From assembly GCA_020048255.1 (NCBI GenBank), contig JAIFMR010000068.1, positions 1-6,691 of the forward strand: DNA of 6,691 nt, given 5' to 3'. How positions within the stretch are numbered: position 1 is the stretch's first letter; each line of letters opens with the position of its first letter. This DNA is from Rhodoferax sp. (GTDB lineage: Bacteria > Pseudomonadota > Gammaproteobacteria > Burkholderiales > Burkholderiaceae_C). The translations under genes and the position numbers were made by a program. Shown piece after piece: positions 1-5,163 of this stretch. The notes beneath the pieces were generated by a model. It made no database searches. It saw only the letters and a program-made list of their open reading frames with translations, and had not been told where the DNA came from.

Positions 1-893
1 CTGAGACACGCCAGGCATGGCAGGTGTTCAAAACCGAATTGCAGCAAGACGCGTATGACGCGGTGATCGATTTGCAGGGCTTGAGCAAGTCGGCTCTGGT
101 GTCCTGGCTGGCTCGCCTGGGCCCGCAAGGCAAGCGTTACGGCCTGGCCAACCAGACCGATGGCTCCAGCTTTGAGGCGTCTGCGCGCTGGGTGGCTGAG
201 GTGGCCATCACCCTGCCGGCGCACATCCATGCGGTGCATCGTTCGCGCCAGTTGTGCGCCAGCGCACTGGGGTACACCCTGCCTTTTTATGTGAATTTTG
301 GGCTTCTAGCCCAGAAGGACAAAGCGCCAGAAGCTATCAAAAGCGCAGCATTTAAGGCGGGATTGAACGGCATGGTGGCGTTGGTGCATGGCACATCAAG
401 GGCGGACAAACAATGGCCGCTGGACCACTGGCGTGACTTGGCCAGGCGCTTGTTGGGCGCAGGGTATGGTGTGGCCTTGCCGCATGGCAGCGCTGCGGAG
501 GAACAAACGTCGCGGGCCATTGCCCAAGATCTGCCGCATGCCCAGGTCTGGCCACTGCTGCCCTTGGACGCGCTGACCGATGCCTTGGCCACCTGTGCGG
601 GTGTGATTGGGGTGGACAGCGGGCTGAGCCACATCGCCGTGGCACTCGACCTGGCGCATGTTCAGATTTACAACTTTGACACCGCCTGGCGTACCGGGCC
701 GCTGGCTGAACCGGTGGCCAACAAGCCATTGGTGGTGCAGCTTTTATCTTCTCAGCAATTTCCCCAGATACCGCACCAGTGCAGCGTGTTTGCCCACCCC
801 ACGCCAACGGTTGAAGCTGTTTGGCAAGCTTGGCAGTCTGTCTTGGGCGCGACCCAACCACCCCATGGGCCGCACGGCCCCGAGTACGGGTGA
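1..893 (+). CDS. waaC: Lipopolysaccharide heptosyltransferase I, 5' end missing
   Basis: Transfers the first L-glycero-D-manno-heptose onto Kdo2-lipid A at the cytoplasmic face of the inner membrane (glycosyltransferase family 9). The frame is open from base 3 with no stop, so the gene starts upstream. About 65-75 N-terminal residues are missing, judged by alignment from memory with the 319-residue E. coli enzyme. Recognisable WaaC blocks are AYDAVIDLQGLSKSAL near 51-98, VALVHGTSRADKQWP near 376-420 (donor-domain entry) and GVDSGLSHIAVALD near 609-650, the GT9 nucleotide-sugar motif. The GTG at 24 is an internal codon, not a start. Between the two domains, codons 297-350 are supplied by an interspersed repeat shared with waaA, making this linker several residues longer than in E. 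coli. The stop overlaps the waaA start by 4 bp, indicating one transcript and translational coupling. The family call is firm; the heptose step is inferred from homology. Confidence 0.93.
   Translation, partial: ETRQAWQVFKTELQQDAYDAVIDLQGLSKSALVSWLARLGPQGKRYGLANQTDGSSFEASARWVAEVAITLPAHIHAVHRSRQLCASALGYTLPFYVNFGLLAQKDKAPEAIKSAAFKAGLNGMVALVHGTSRADKQWPLDHWRDLARRLLGAGYGVALPHGSAAEEQTSRAIAQDLPHAQVWPLLPLDALTDALATCAGVIGVDSGLSHIAVALDLAHVQIYNFDTAWRTGPLAEPVANKPLVVQLLSSQQFPQIPHQCSVFAHPTPTVEAVWQAWQSVLGATQPPHGPHGPEYG
296..350 (+). repeat. Interspersed 55-bp repeat, copy A, in frame within waaC
   Basis: Aligned without gaps to 1648-1702, 39 of 55 bases are identical, including the cores CAAAGCGCC/AAAAAGCGCC and AGCTAT followed by GCAGCA. 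It is read in frame as FGLLAQKDKAPEAIKSAA, and the copy in waaA is read in the same frame as FSPLAQVQKAPIAIEKAA (11 of 18 residues the same). The start contains a perfect inverted repeat, GGGCT-TCT-AGCCC, at 300-312. It lies in the linker between the two WaaC domains, where length variation is tolerable. I recall similar short dispersed repeats with an AGCTAT core in Comamonadaceae genomes, but could not verify that here. Confidence 0.75.
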
Positions 894-2263
894 CGCGCTG
901 GATTTATGCGCTGCTGATGTGGCTGGCGCAGCCGCTGCTCAGGCGCAAGCTTATGCGCCGCGGCCTGCAGGAGCCCGGTTATCTGTATGCCATCGATGAA
1001 CGCTTTGGTTATTACAGTCAGAGCGTGCCCACGCACACCGGCCCCAGCGTATGGGTTCATGCGGTGTCGCTCGGCGAAACCCGCGCAGCGGCGGTGCTGA
1101 TAACGGCCCTGCGGGTGCAGTGGCCGGACATGCGCTTGCTGCTGACCCACGGCACGGCGACCGGGCGTTCTGAAGGTGCCAAATTGTTGCGAGAAGGAGA
1201 CTTGCAGGTCTGGCAGCCTTGGGACACACGGGGTGCCACGCAGCGATTTCTGGACCATTTCAAACCCACCCTGGGCATTTTGATGGAAACCGAGATCTGG
1301 CCCAATACCGTGCACGCCTGTCGCGCGCAGGGGGTGCCGCTGTTGCTGGTCAACGCGCGTCTGAGCGACAAGTCCCTGCGCCAGGCACAGCGGCTGGCCT
1401 GGTTGGCGCGCCCAGCCTATGCCGCCTTGACCGCCGTGTGGGCACAAACCCGGGCTGATGCCGAACGCCTGGCTCAGTTGGGGGCGCCGGTGCGCGGCGT
1501 GCTGGGTAACCTCAAATTCGATGCGGCGCCTGACGCCAAGCAACTTGCCGCAGGAAGCGCCTGGCGTGCTGCGCAGGACATGCCAGTGGTGATGTTTGCC
1601 AGCTCGCGTGAAGGTGAAGAACTGGCTCTGCTGCAGATTCTTAAGAGTTTTAGCCCTCTGGCCCAGGTACAAAAAGCGCCGATAGCTATTGAAAAAGCAG
1701 CAACTCAGGTGCAATGGTTGATTGTGCCCCGGCATCCACAGCGCTTTGAGGCCGTGGTGGCGTTGATCCAGGAGCATGGGTTTGCAGTGCAGCGTCGTAG
1801 CGCGTGGCAGGCGGATGGGCCCGTCACGGTTCAGAAAACATCCCGCGAAGCCAACGAGTTGAACGCCGCGCCGCCTTGTATCTGGCTGGGAGACTCGCTG
1901 GGCGAGATGGCGCTGTATTACGGCTTGGCGGATGTCGCCTTGTTGGGGGGCAGCTTTGAGCCGTTGGGGGGGCAGAACCTGATTGAGGCGGCCGCCTGCG
2001 GCTGCCCCGTGGTCATGGGCCCGCACACTTTCAACTTTGCCGAGGCTGCAGATCAGGCGCTGGCCGCAGGGGCAGCACTGCGGGCGACTGACCTGCCTCA
2101 GGCCATCACTCTGGCCGTTGATTTGGTCACCCACAGCCACGAGCTGCAGGAAAAGCGCCAGGCGAGCCAGCGGTTTGCCCAGGCGCACCAAGGTGTGGCA
2201 ATGCAACTGGCACAGGCGGTTGGCCAGGTATTGCAGGCAACGCCGGGCCAGTCAATGCGTTGA
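890..2263 (+). CDS. waaA: 3-deoxy-D-manno-octulosonate (Kdo) transferase
   Basis: Adds Kdo residues from CMP-Kdo to the lipid A precursor at the inner membrane (glycosyltransferase family 30). Start chosen at GTG 890: it gives MTRWIYALLMWLAQPLL, matching the usual N-terminal membrane anchor, and overlaps the waaC stop as GTGA. No clear Shine-Dalgarno precedes it, which fits coupling to waaC. Visible blocks are HAVSLGETRAA with the probable catalytic Glu63, METEIWPN near residue 130, NARLSDKS, LGNLKFDA, VPRHPQRFE, and the C-terminal GGSFEPLGGQNLIEAAA then GPHTFNFAEA, which bind the CMP-Kdo donor. It is 457 residues, longer than the roughly 425 of E. coli. Part of the excess is residues 254-271, encoded by the repeat at 1648-1702, sitting between REGEE and VPRHP, where E. 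coli has about 14 fewer residues. Mono- versus bifunctionality cannot be told from sequence. Confidence 0.95.
   Translation: MTRWIYALLMWLAQPLLRRKLMRRGLQEPGYLYAIDERFGYYSQSVPTHTGPSVWVHAVSLGETRAAAVLITALRVQWPDMRLLLTHGTATGRSEGAKLLREGDLQVWQPWDTRGATQRFLDHFKPTLGILMETEIWPNTVHACRAQGVPLLLVNARLSDKSLRQAQRLAWLARPAYAALTAVWAQTRADAERLAQLGAPVRGVLGNLKFDAAPDAKQLAAGSAWRAAQDMPVVMFASSREGEELALLQILKSFSPLAQVQKAPIAIEKAATQVQWLIVPRHPQRFEAVVALIQEHGFAVQRRSAWQADGPVTVQKTSREANELNAAPPCIWLGDSLGEMALYYGLADVALLGGSFEPLGGQNLIEAAACGCPVVMGPHTFNFAEAADQALAAGAALRATDLPQAITLAVDLVTHSHELQEKRQASQRFAQAHQGVAMQLAQAVGQVLQATPGQSMR
1648..1702 (+). repeat. Interspersed 55-bp repeat, copy B, in frame within waaA
   Basis: This is the partner of the copy at 296-350, in the same orientation and the same codon phase (first full codon at 1649). 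It encodes FSPLAQVQKAPIAIEKAA. In copy B the early inverted repeat is degraded (AGCCC-TCT-GGCCC), while the AAAAAGCGCC, AGCTAT and GCAGCA blocks are kept. It falls in a surface-linker position just before the conserved VPRHP block. The two copies differ at 16 of 55 positions, so they are not a recent gene-conversion product. Confidence 0.75.
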
Positions 2264-2379
2264 TTTTGCTGGGGTCGCGGTGGACCTCGACCGGCTGAGT
2301 GAATATCCCCACCTCGGCAAAAGTAATTTTTTTCGGTTAAGCGCCATGTTGTAAAGAAACGTAATTTCACGGGACTAGA

Positions 2380-2393
2380 ATGATTTAAATCAA
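2380..2393 (+). promoter_or_regulatory. FNR/Anr-type box upstream of the small membrane protein gene
   Basis: The sequence ATGAT-TTAA-ATCAA matches the FNR/Anr/CRP-family consensus TTGAT-N4-ATCAA at nine of ten positions. It lies 30 bp before the ATG at 2423. A TAGAAT hexamer at 2376-2381 overlaps its left edge and could be a -10 element, which would imply repression or a different promoter. A class II activator placement would put the transcript start at or after the ATG, so the promoter geometry is uncertain. It shares the TTAA spacer and ATCA half with the box at 5090-5103. Confidence 0.5.
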
Positions 2394-2422
2394 TCAAGTT
2401 GGTCACCACCCAGGAAATTACC

Positions 2423-2611
2423 ATGACTTCATCATCTGAAAACGGGGTGGGGTCGCCCCCTCCCAAAGGTAATCACCTCAAGAACATTTTTTTGTTTTTG
2501 GTGTCGCCGTTTATTGGCCTGGTGTACGCCGTGCTGCTGCCGGGCAAGTTGTTTCAGTTGGCGATGAGCGAGCGCAAGGGAGCGCAAGATAAGACGCCTG
2601 CTGCGAAATAG
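2423..2611 (+). CDS. Small single-span membrane protein, unknown function
   Basis: This encodes 62 residues. ATG 2423 is chosen because AGGAAA at 2412-2417 sits at ribosome-binding distance; the in-frame TTG at 2399 has no such site. Layout: a polar Ser/Pro/Gly-rich head (residues 1-18), one strongly hydrophobic segment NIFLFLVSPFIGLVYAVLLP at about 21-40, then a Lys-rich tail. No Cys, no heme motif and no signal-peptide cleavage site are evident, so it is probably a bitopic inner-membrane protein. It lies alone between the LPS genes and the cytochrome genes, behind an FNR-like box and 90 bp before the duplicated cytochrome start. Its position suggests it could serve the cytochrome b/c complex as an accessory subunit, but nothing in the sequence proves this. 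I do not recognise the family. Confidence 0.72.
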   Translation: MTSSSENGVGSPPPKGNHLKNIFLFLVSPFIGLVYAVLLPGKLFQLAMSERKGAQDKTPAAK

Positions 2612-2639
2612 ATGCCATCGTCAAGGCGCTTTTGGCATC
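2611..2639 (+). other. Hairpin just after the small membrane protein gene
   Basis: GATGCCA (2611-2617) and TGGCATC (2633-2639) are perfect 7-bp inverted arms around a 15-base loop, which itself holds a short AAG-GCG-CTT stem. The left arm begins at the last base of the stop codon. No U-run follows, so it is not a canonical intrinsic terminator. It may be an mRNA-stability element or an attenuator between this gene and the cytochrome genes. Confidence 0.4.
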
Positions 2640-2681
2640 CCGCGATGACTCGAATGCGCAGTAACGCAAACCGCGTCGCTA

Positions 2682-2967
2682 TGAATCAAGAGACTTTATC
2701 CATGAAAAATTGTTCCAGAACGGGCCGCCAGTGGCTCAAGCACGGTCTGCTGATGTCAGGCTTGTTGGGTCTTGCTTTGACCTTGTTCGAGCCCGCTGCG
2801 GTTGCTGCTGAAGCTGCACCGCCTTGCATCAAGAGACTTTATCCATGAAAAATTGTTCCAGAACGGGCCGCCAGTGGCTCAAGCACGGCCTGCTGATGTC
2901 AGGCTTGTTGGGCCTTGCCCTGACCTTGTTCGAAGCCGTTGCTGTTGCCGCTGAAACCGCACCGGCC
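2682..2967 (+). repeat. 143-bp tandem duplication of the cytochrome gene start
   Basis: Two head-to-tail copies (about 2682-2824 and 2825-2967) have an offset of exactly 143 bp, measured between the two ATGs at 2702 and 2845. The first 60 bases from TCAAGAGAC are identical, covering the leader and 14 codons. Over 2685-2821 against 2828-2964 I count 11 mismatches in 137. Ten codons differ, seven of them synonymously. Because 143 is not a multiple of three, the two copies lie in different frames. The divergence argues against a simple assembly duplication. Confidence 0.9.
2702..2848 (+). pseudogene. Upstream copy of the cytochrome signal-peptide ORF, 48 codons
   Basis: The upstream repeat copy encodes a complete signal peptide (MKNCSRTGRQWLKHG followed by the hydrophobic core LLMSGLLGLALTLF and an AVAAEA cleavage region). 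It then runs into the second copy out of frame and stops after PPCIKRLYP. Its TGA (2846-2848) overlaps the ATG (2845) of the full gene as ATGA, a typical reinitiation geometry. It has no heme motif and cannot be a cytochrome. It may be a decayed 5' duplicate, or a translated leader that feeds ribosomes to the real gene; the excess of synonymous over amino-acid-changing differences mildly favours past selection as coding sequence. An in-frame ATG at 2681 would add seven residues (MNQETLS) but has no ribosome-binding site. Confidence 0.55.
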
Positions 2968-4299
2968 TCGGCAGCAGCGCCTGCAAGTGACGCCAAACCC
3001 GCACCCAAGATCATCAGCGCCGCCGACAAGCCGCGTGATGACGCCACGCTCGGCGAAGAAGACGAGGCTTGTCAAAAATGCCATGACAAGACGGATATTC
3101 CCGCCAAGAAGACAGAAGCCGGTGAGATGCTGCCGATGCGGATTTCCACCCAAGATTTTTTGCAGTCGATGCACTTTGAAACCAGTTGCACCGATTGCCA
3201 TGACAGTTCAGATGGCAAGGACCATGGCAAAGTGCCCGTGCCCATGAAGAGCATGCGCGACTATCGGATGTCGTTCCAGAACGCTTGCACCACCTGCCAC
3301 AAGAAGAATGTGGCCGAGTTCAAGGACAGCCTGCACGCCGTGCTGGTAAAGGAAGGCAGCGACAAGGCGCCCACCTGCTCGGATTGCCACAACTCCCACA
3401 CACTGCGTTCGGTCAAGCTGGTGGAGCCCATTGCCAATGTGCCGTGTGCCAACTGTCATAAGGAAATCTTCAGGGCCTATTCAGAAGATGTTCACGGCCT
3501 TGAGCGGATCGCCAAGGGCAAAAAAGCACCTTTGTGTGCAGATTGCCATAGCTCGCACAAGATTCAGGCGGCTTCCCTGGGGGATGGGATCAAGGACGCT
3601 TGCCTGAGCTGCCACAAAGACTCTGTCGTCAAACACGAGGTGTGGTTGCCCAACGCCGCGCAGCACTTTGAAGCCATCGCTTGCGCGGTATGTCATGCGC
3701 CTTACGCACAGCGGCGGGTCAACCTGCGCATGGTGGACAGCGTCGGTGGCAAGCAAATTCAGGAGAAAAAGGGCGTGCCCAGGTTTGACCGCCTCGCCAA
3801 AGCGATGGATGGCAGCGACGTTGGACTCGACACAAAGGAGTTGAGTAGTTTCTTGACTGAATTCAACCTTGAAAGCCCTGACAACAAAGCCATCCTGAGT
3901 GGCCGTCTTGAGGTTCGCTCAGGTGTGCAGTCGCACCAGCTGAGTAAAAAAGAGGAGGCACTCAAGGACTGCAAGGTGTGCCATGAAGCCGGTGCGGTGC
4001 CCTTTGTGAGTGTGGTGTTGTCCATTGCCGGTCCGGATGGACGCCCACTGCGTCAAGGCGTTGAAAAAGAGGTGCTGACCTCGGCTACCAATTTTGGTTC
4101 GATGCGTGGTTTCTATGCCATCGGCAGCACCCGCATCAAGTTGCTGGATTACCTGCTGGTGCTGGTGCTGCTGGGGGTGCTGTGTGTACCCATTGCTCAC
4201 CTGACGGCCCACCGCCTGTTTAAGAACAAGCGCGATGCACTCAATGCTGCACGCGCCAAAGCTGCCATGCAGCCCCCTAGCAGCACTACAAAGTCATAA
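2845..4299 (+). CDS. Nonaheme c-type cytochrome with C-terminal membrane anchor
   Basis: Periplasmic electron-transfer protein, 484 residues. Start ATG 2845 gives a good signal peptide with likely cleavage near residues 35-37 (AVAA/E). An Ala/Pro-rich linker follows, then nine CxxCH heme c sites: CQKCH 76, CTDCH 115, CTTCH 148, CSDCH 178, CANCH 201, CADCH 231, CLSCH 253, CAVCH 280 and CKVCH 376. The first eight are closely spaced (22-39 residues). The ninth is separated by about 96 residues containing no heme motif. A hydrophobic helix at about 433-451 (LLDYLLVLVLLGVLCVPIA) is followed by a Lys/Arg-rich tail, so the C terminus should be cytoplasmic and the hemes periplasmic. The next gene, 10 bp on, is a quinone-type cytochrome b, so this is probably the electron-accepting c subunit of a membrane quinol oxidoreductase, resembling the nonaheme part of Geobacter CbcL. 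The exact partner and direction are inferred. Confidence 0.9.
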   Translation: MKNCSRTGRQWLKHGLLMSGLLGLALTLFEAVAVAAETAPASAAAPASDAKPAPKIISAADKPRDDATLGEEDEACQKCHDKTDIPAKKTEAGEMLPMRISTQDFLQSMHFETSCTDCHDSSDGKDHGKVPVPMKSMRDYRMSFQNACTTCHKKNVAEFKDSLHAVLVKEGSDKAPTCSDCHNSHTLRSVKLVEPIANVPCANCHKEIFRAYSEDVHGLERIAKGKKAPLCADCHSSHKIQAASLGDGIKDACLSCHKDSVVKHEVWLPNAAQHFEAIACAVCHAPYAQRRVNLRMVDSVGGKQIQEKKGVPRFDRLAKAMDGSDVGLDTKELSSFLTEFNLESPDNKAILSGRLEVRSGVQSHQLSKKEEALKDCKVCHEAGAVPFVSVVLSIAGPDGRPLRQGVEKEVLTSATNFGSMRGFYAIGSTRIKLLDYLLVLVLLGVLCVPIAHLTAHRLFKNKRDALNAARAKAAMQPPSSTTKS

Positions 4300-4309
4300 G
4301 GATTGATCC

Positions 4310-4942
4310 ATGAAAAAAGTCTACATTCACCCGCTGCCGGTGCGCATCTGGCATTGGATCAACGCGCTGGGGTTCTTGGGCATGATCGGTACCGGTGTGC
4401 AGATCAGGTACCTGGATCTGGTGCAGTTGATTCCGTTCAGAACCGCAGTGGTGCTGCACAACTACATTGGTTTTGTGCTGATGGCCAATTTCTTCTTGTG
4501 GCTGGGTTTTTACTTGTTCACGGACAAGATCACGGTGTACCTGCCAGAGATGAATCCCAAGAAATACTTTGAAGACTCGTGGCGTCAGATCAAGTTTTAT
4601 GGCTACGGTATTTTTTTGGGTGAAGAAAACCCGCACCATCCAACGATTTATCACAAGTTCAATCCGCTGCAGATCATGATGTACCAGATCATCATGCTGC
4701 TGATGGTGCCTATCACGTTTATCTCAGGCTTGTTGTTGTGGGACATCAAGCGGTTTTCGTCACTCATCGAGTTGTTTGGCGGGGTGAGGGTAGTGGACAC
4801 CGTGCATGTGTTGATGTTTGTCGTTTTTTGCGGCTTCTTGCTGATGCATTTGTACTTGATCACGCTGGGCCACACCCGGTTGGCACACATCAAGGCCATG
4901 CTGACGGGGTATGAAGAGTTGCACGAAAGAGATAGACGCTGA
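4310..4942 (+). CDS. Di-heme cytochrome b, HydC/FdnI type, membrane subunit
   Basis: A 210-residue integral membrane protein that should carry electrons between the quinone pool and the adjacent multiheme cytochrome. AAGGA at 4298-4302 is a good ribosome-binding site for ATG 4310, and the gene follows the nonaheme gene by 10 bp, so they form an operon. Four membrane segments are visible, at about 15-32, 47-70, 120-144 and 164-186. Family hallmarks are RIWHW with His15 in helix 1, LHNYIGF with His50 in helix 2, the NPLQ motif at the start of helix 3, and His166 plus His180 fourteen residues apart in helix 4. These four His are the expected ligands of two heme b groups. The same fold serves Ni-Fe hydrogenase and formate dehydrogenase gamma subunits, but no hydrogenase or dehydrogenase gene is nearby, so the c-type neighbour is the likely partner. 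Confidence 0.92.
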   Translation: MKKVYIHPLPVRIWHWINALGFLGMIGTGVQIRYLDLVQLIPFRTAVVLHNYIGFVLMANFFLWLGFYLFTDKITVYLPEMNPKKYFEDSWRQIKFYGYGIFLGEENPHHPTIYHKFNPLQIMMYQIIMLLMVPITFISGLLLWDIKRFSSLIELFGGVRVVDTVHVLMFVVFCGFLLMHLYLITLGHTRLAHIKAMLTGYEELHERDRR

Positions 4943-4962
4943 CAAGATGCTGACGTGGCACT

Positions 4963-4976
4963 GTCGGCAAACTGAC
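4963..4976 (+). terminator. Possible weak terminator after the cytochrome b gene
   Basis: GTCGG-CAAA-CTGAC forms a 5-bp stem with one G-U pair and a four-base loop. It begins 21 bases after the cytochrome b stop and is followed by the pyrimidine-rich stretch GCTTTCATTTGTTG. The stem is short and the T-run interrupted, so termination is possible but weakly supported. Its position before a promoter-like AT-rich region fits a transcription boundary. Confidence 0.3.
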
Positions 4977-4987
4977 GCTTTCATTTG

Positions 4988-5023
4988 TTGCTTAATTTGT
5001 TACTTAATTCTTTACTTATTTAG
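4988..5023 (+). repeat. Three degenerate 12-bp tandem repeats, TTRCTTAWTT core
   Basis: The units are TTGCTTAATTTG (4988), TTACTTAATTCT (5000) and TTACTTATTTAG (5012), directly adjacent with a constant 12-bp period and a conserved TTRCTTA start. They lie in AT-rich non-coding DNA between the cytochrome b gene and the FNR-like boxes. They may be replication-slippage products, an UP-element-like AT tract, or repeated protein-binding sites; the sequence alone does not decide. Confidence 0.5.
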
Positions 5024-5036
5024 ACCTGATTTTCAA

Positions 5037-5050
5037 TTGATTTTTGTCAA
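5037..5050 (+). promoter_or_regulatory. FNR/Anr-type box, distal, upstream of the monoheme cytochrome
   Basis: TTGAT-TTTT-GTCAA matches TTGAT-N4-ATCAA at nine of ten positions and is a near-perfect palindrome. It lies about 114-127 bp before the ATG at 5164, in AT-rich DNA. Its centre is 53 bp upstream of the second box at 5090-5103. It suggests activation under low oxygen by an FNR-family regulator. No strong -10/-35 pair is obvious. Confidence 0.5.
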
Positions 5051-5089
5051 ATGATTTGCAAGTATTCAGTGCCTATCCCAGTTTGCCGA

Positions 5090-5103
5090 TTGACTTAAAT
5101 CAT
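5090..5103 (+). promoter_or_regulatory. FNR/Anr-like box, proximal, upstream of the monoheme cytochrome
   Basis: TTGAC-TTAA-ATCAT matches the FNR consensus at eight of ten positions. It shares the central TTAAATCA octamer with the box at 2380-2393. It ends 60 bp before the ATG at 5164, leaving room for a transcript start near 5138 if it acts from about -41, although the -10 region there (GATTTA) is poor. Confidence 0.42.
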
Positions 5104-5163
5104 GCTCAGTCTTCTAATGATTTGCGATTTATCAAGCAAACAATGACCGGAAGGAACCAAAAA

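Noticed and set aside
821..889. Extension of waaA to a TTG at 821
   Set aside because: It would add 23 residues before the normal membrane anchor and overlap waaC deeply. GTG 890 matches the family N terminus and gives the common GTGA overlap.
752..2206. Long open frame on the minus strand (484 codons) opposite waaA
   Set aside because: It lies antisense to a firmly identified gene, has no recognisable domains and a composition rich in Gln, His, Arg and Cys, typical of antisense frames in GC-rich DNA.
2273..2292. Intrinsic terminator after waaA (GGTCG with CGACC arms)
   Set aside because: The stem is interrupted by a mismatch, the inner loop would be only two bases, and no T-run follows; the T-rich tract at about 2328 is too far away.
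2612..2701. In-frame extension of the 48-codon leader ORF to 2612
   Set aside because: The added residues are low-complexity Arg/Asn/Ser, with no ribosome-binding site, and would bury the signal peptide. The duplicated unit includes the same start context as the true gene, supporting ATG 2702.
5044..5163. Extension of the monoheme cytochrome to a TTG at 5044
   Set aside because: It would place 40 polar residues before a clear signal peptide and run through the FNR-like box; ATG 5164 has a good AAGGAA site.
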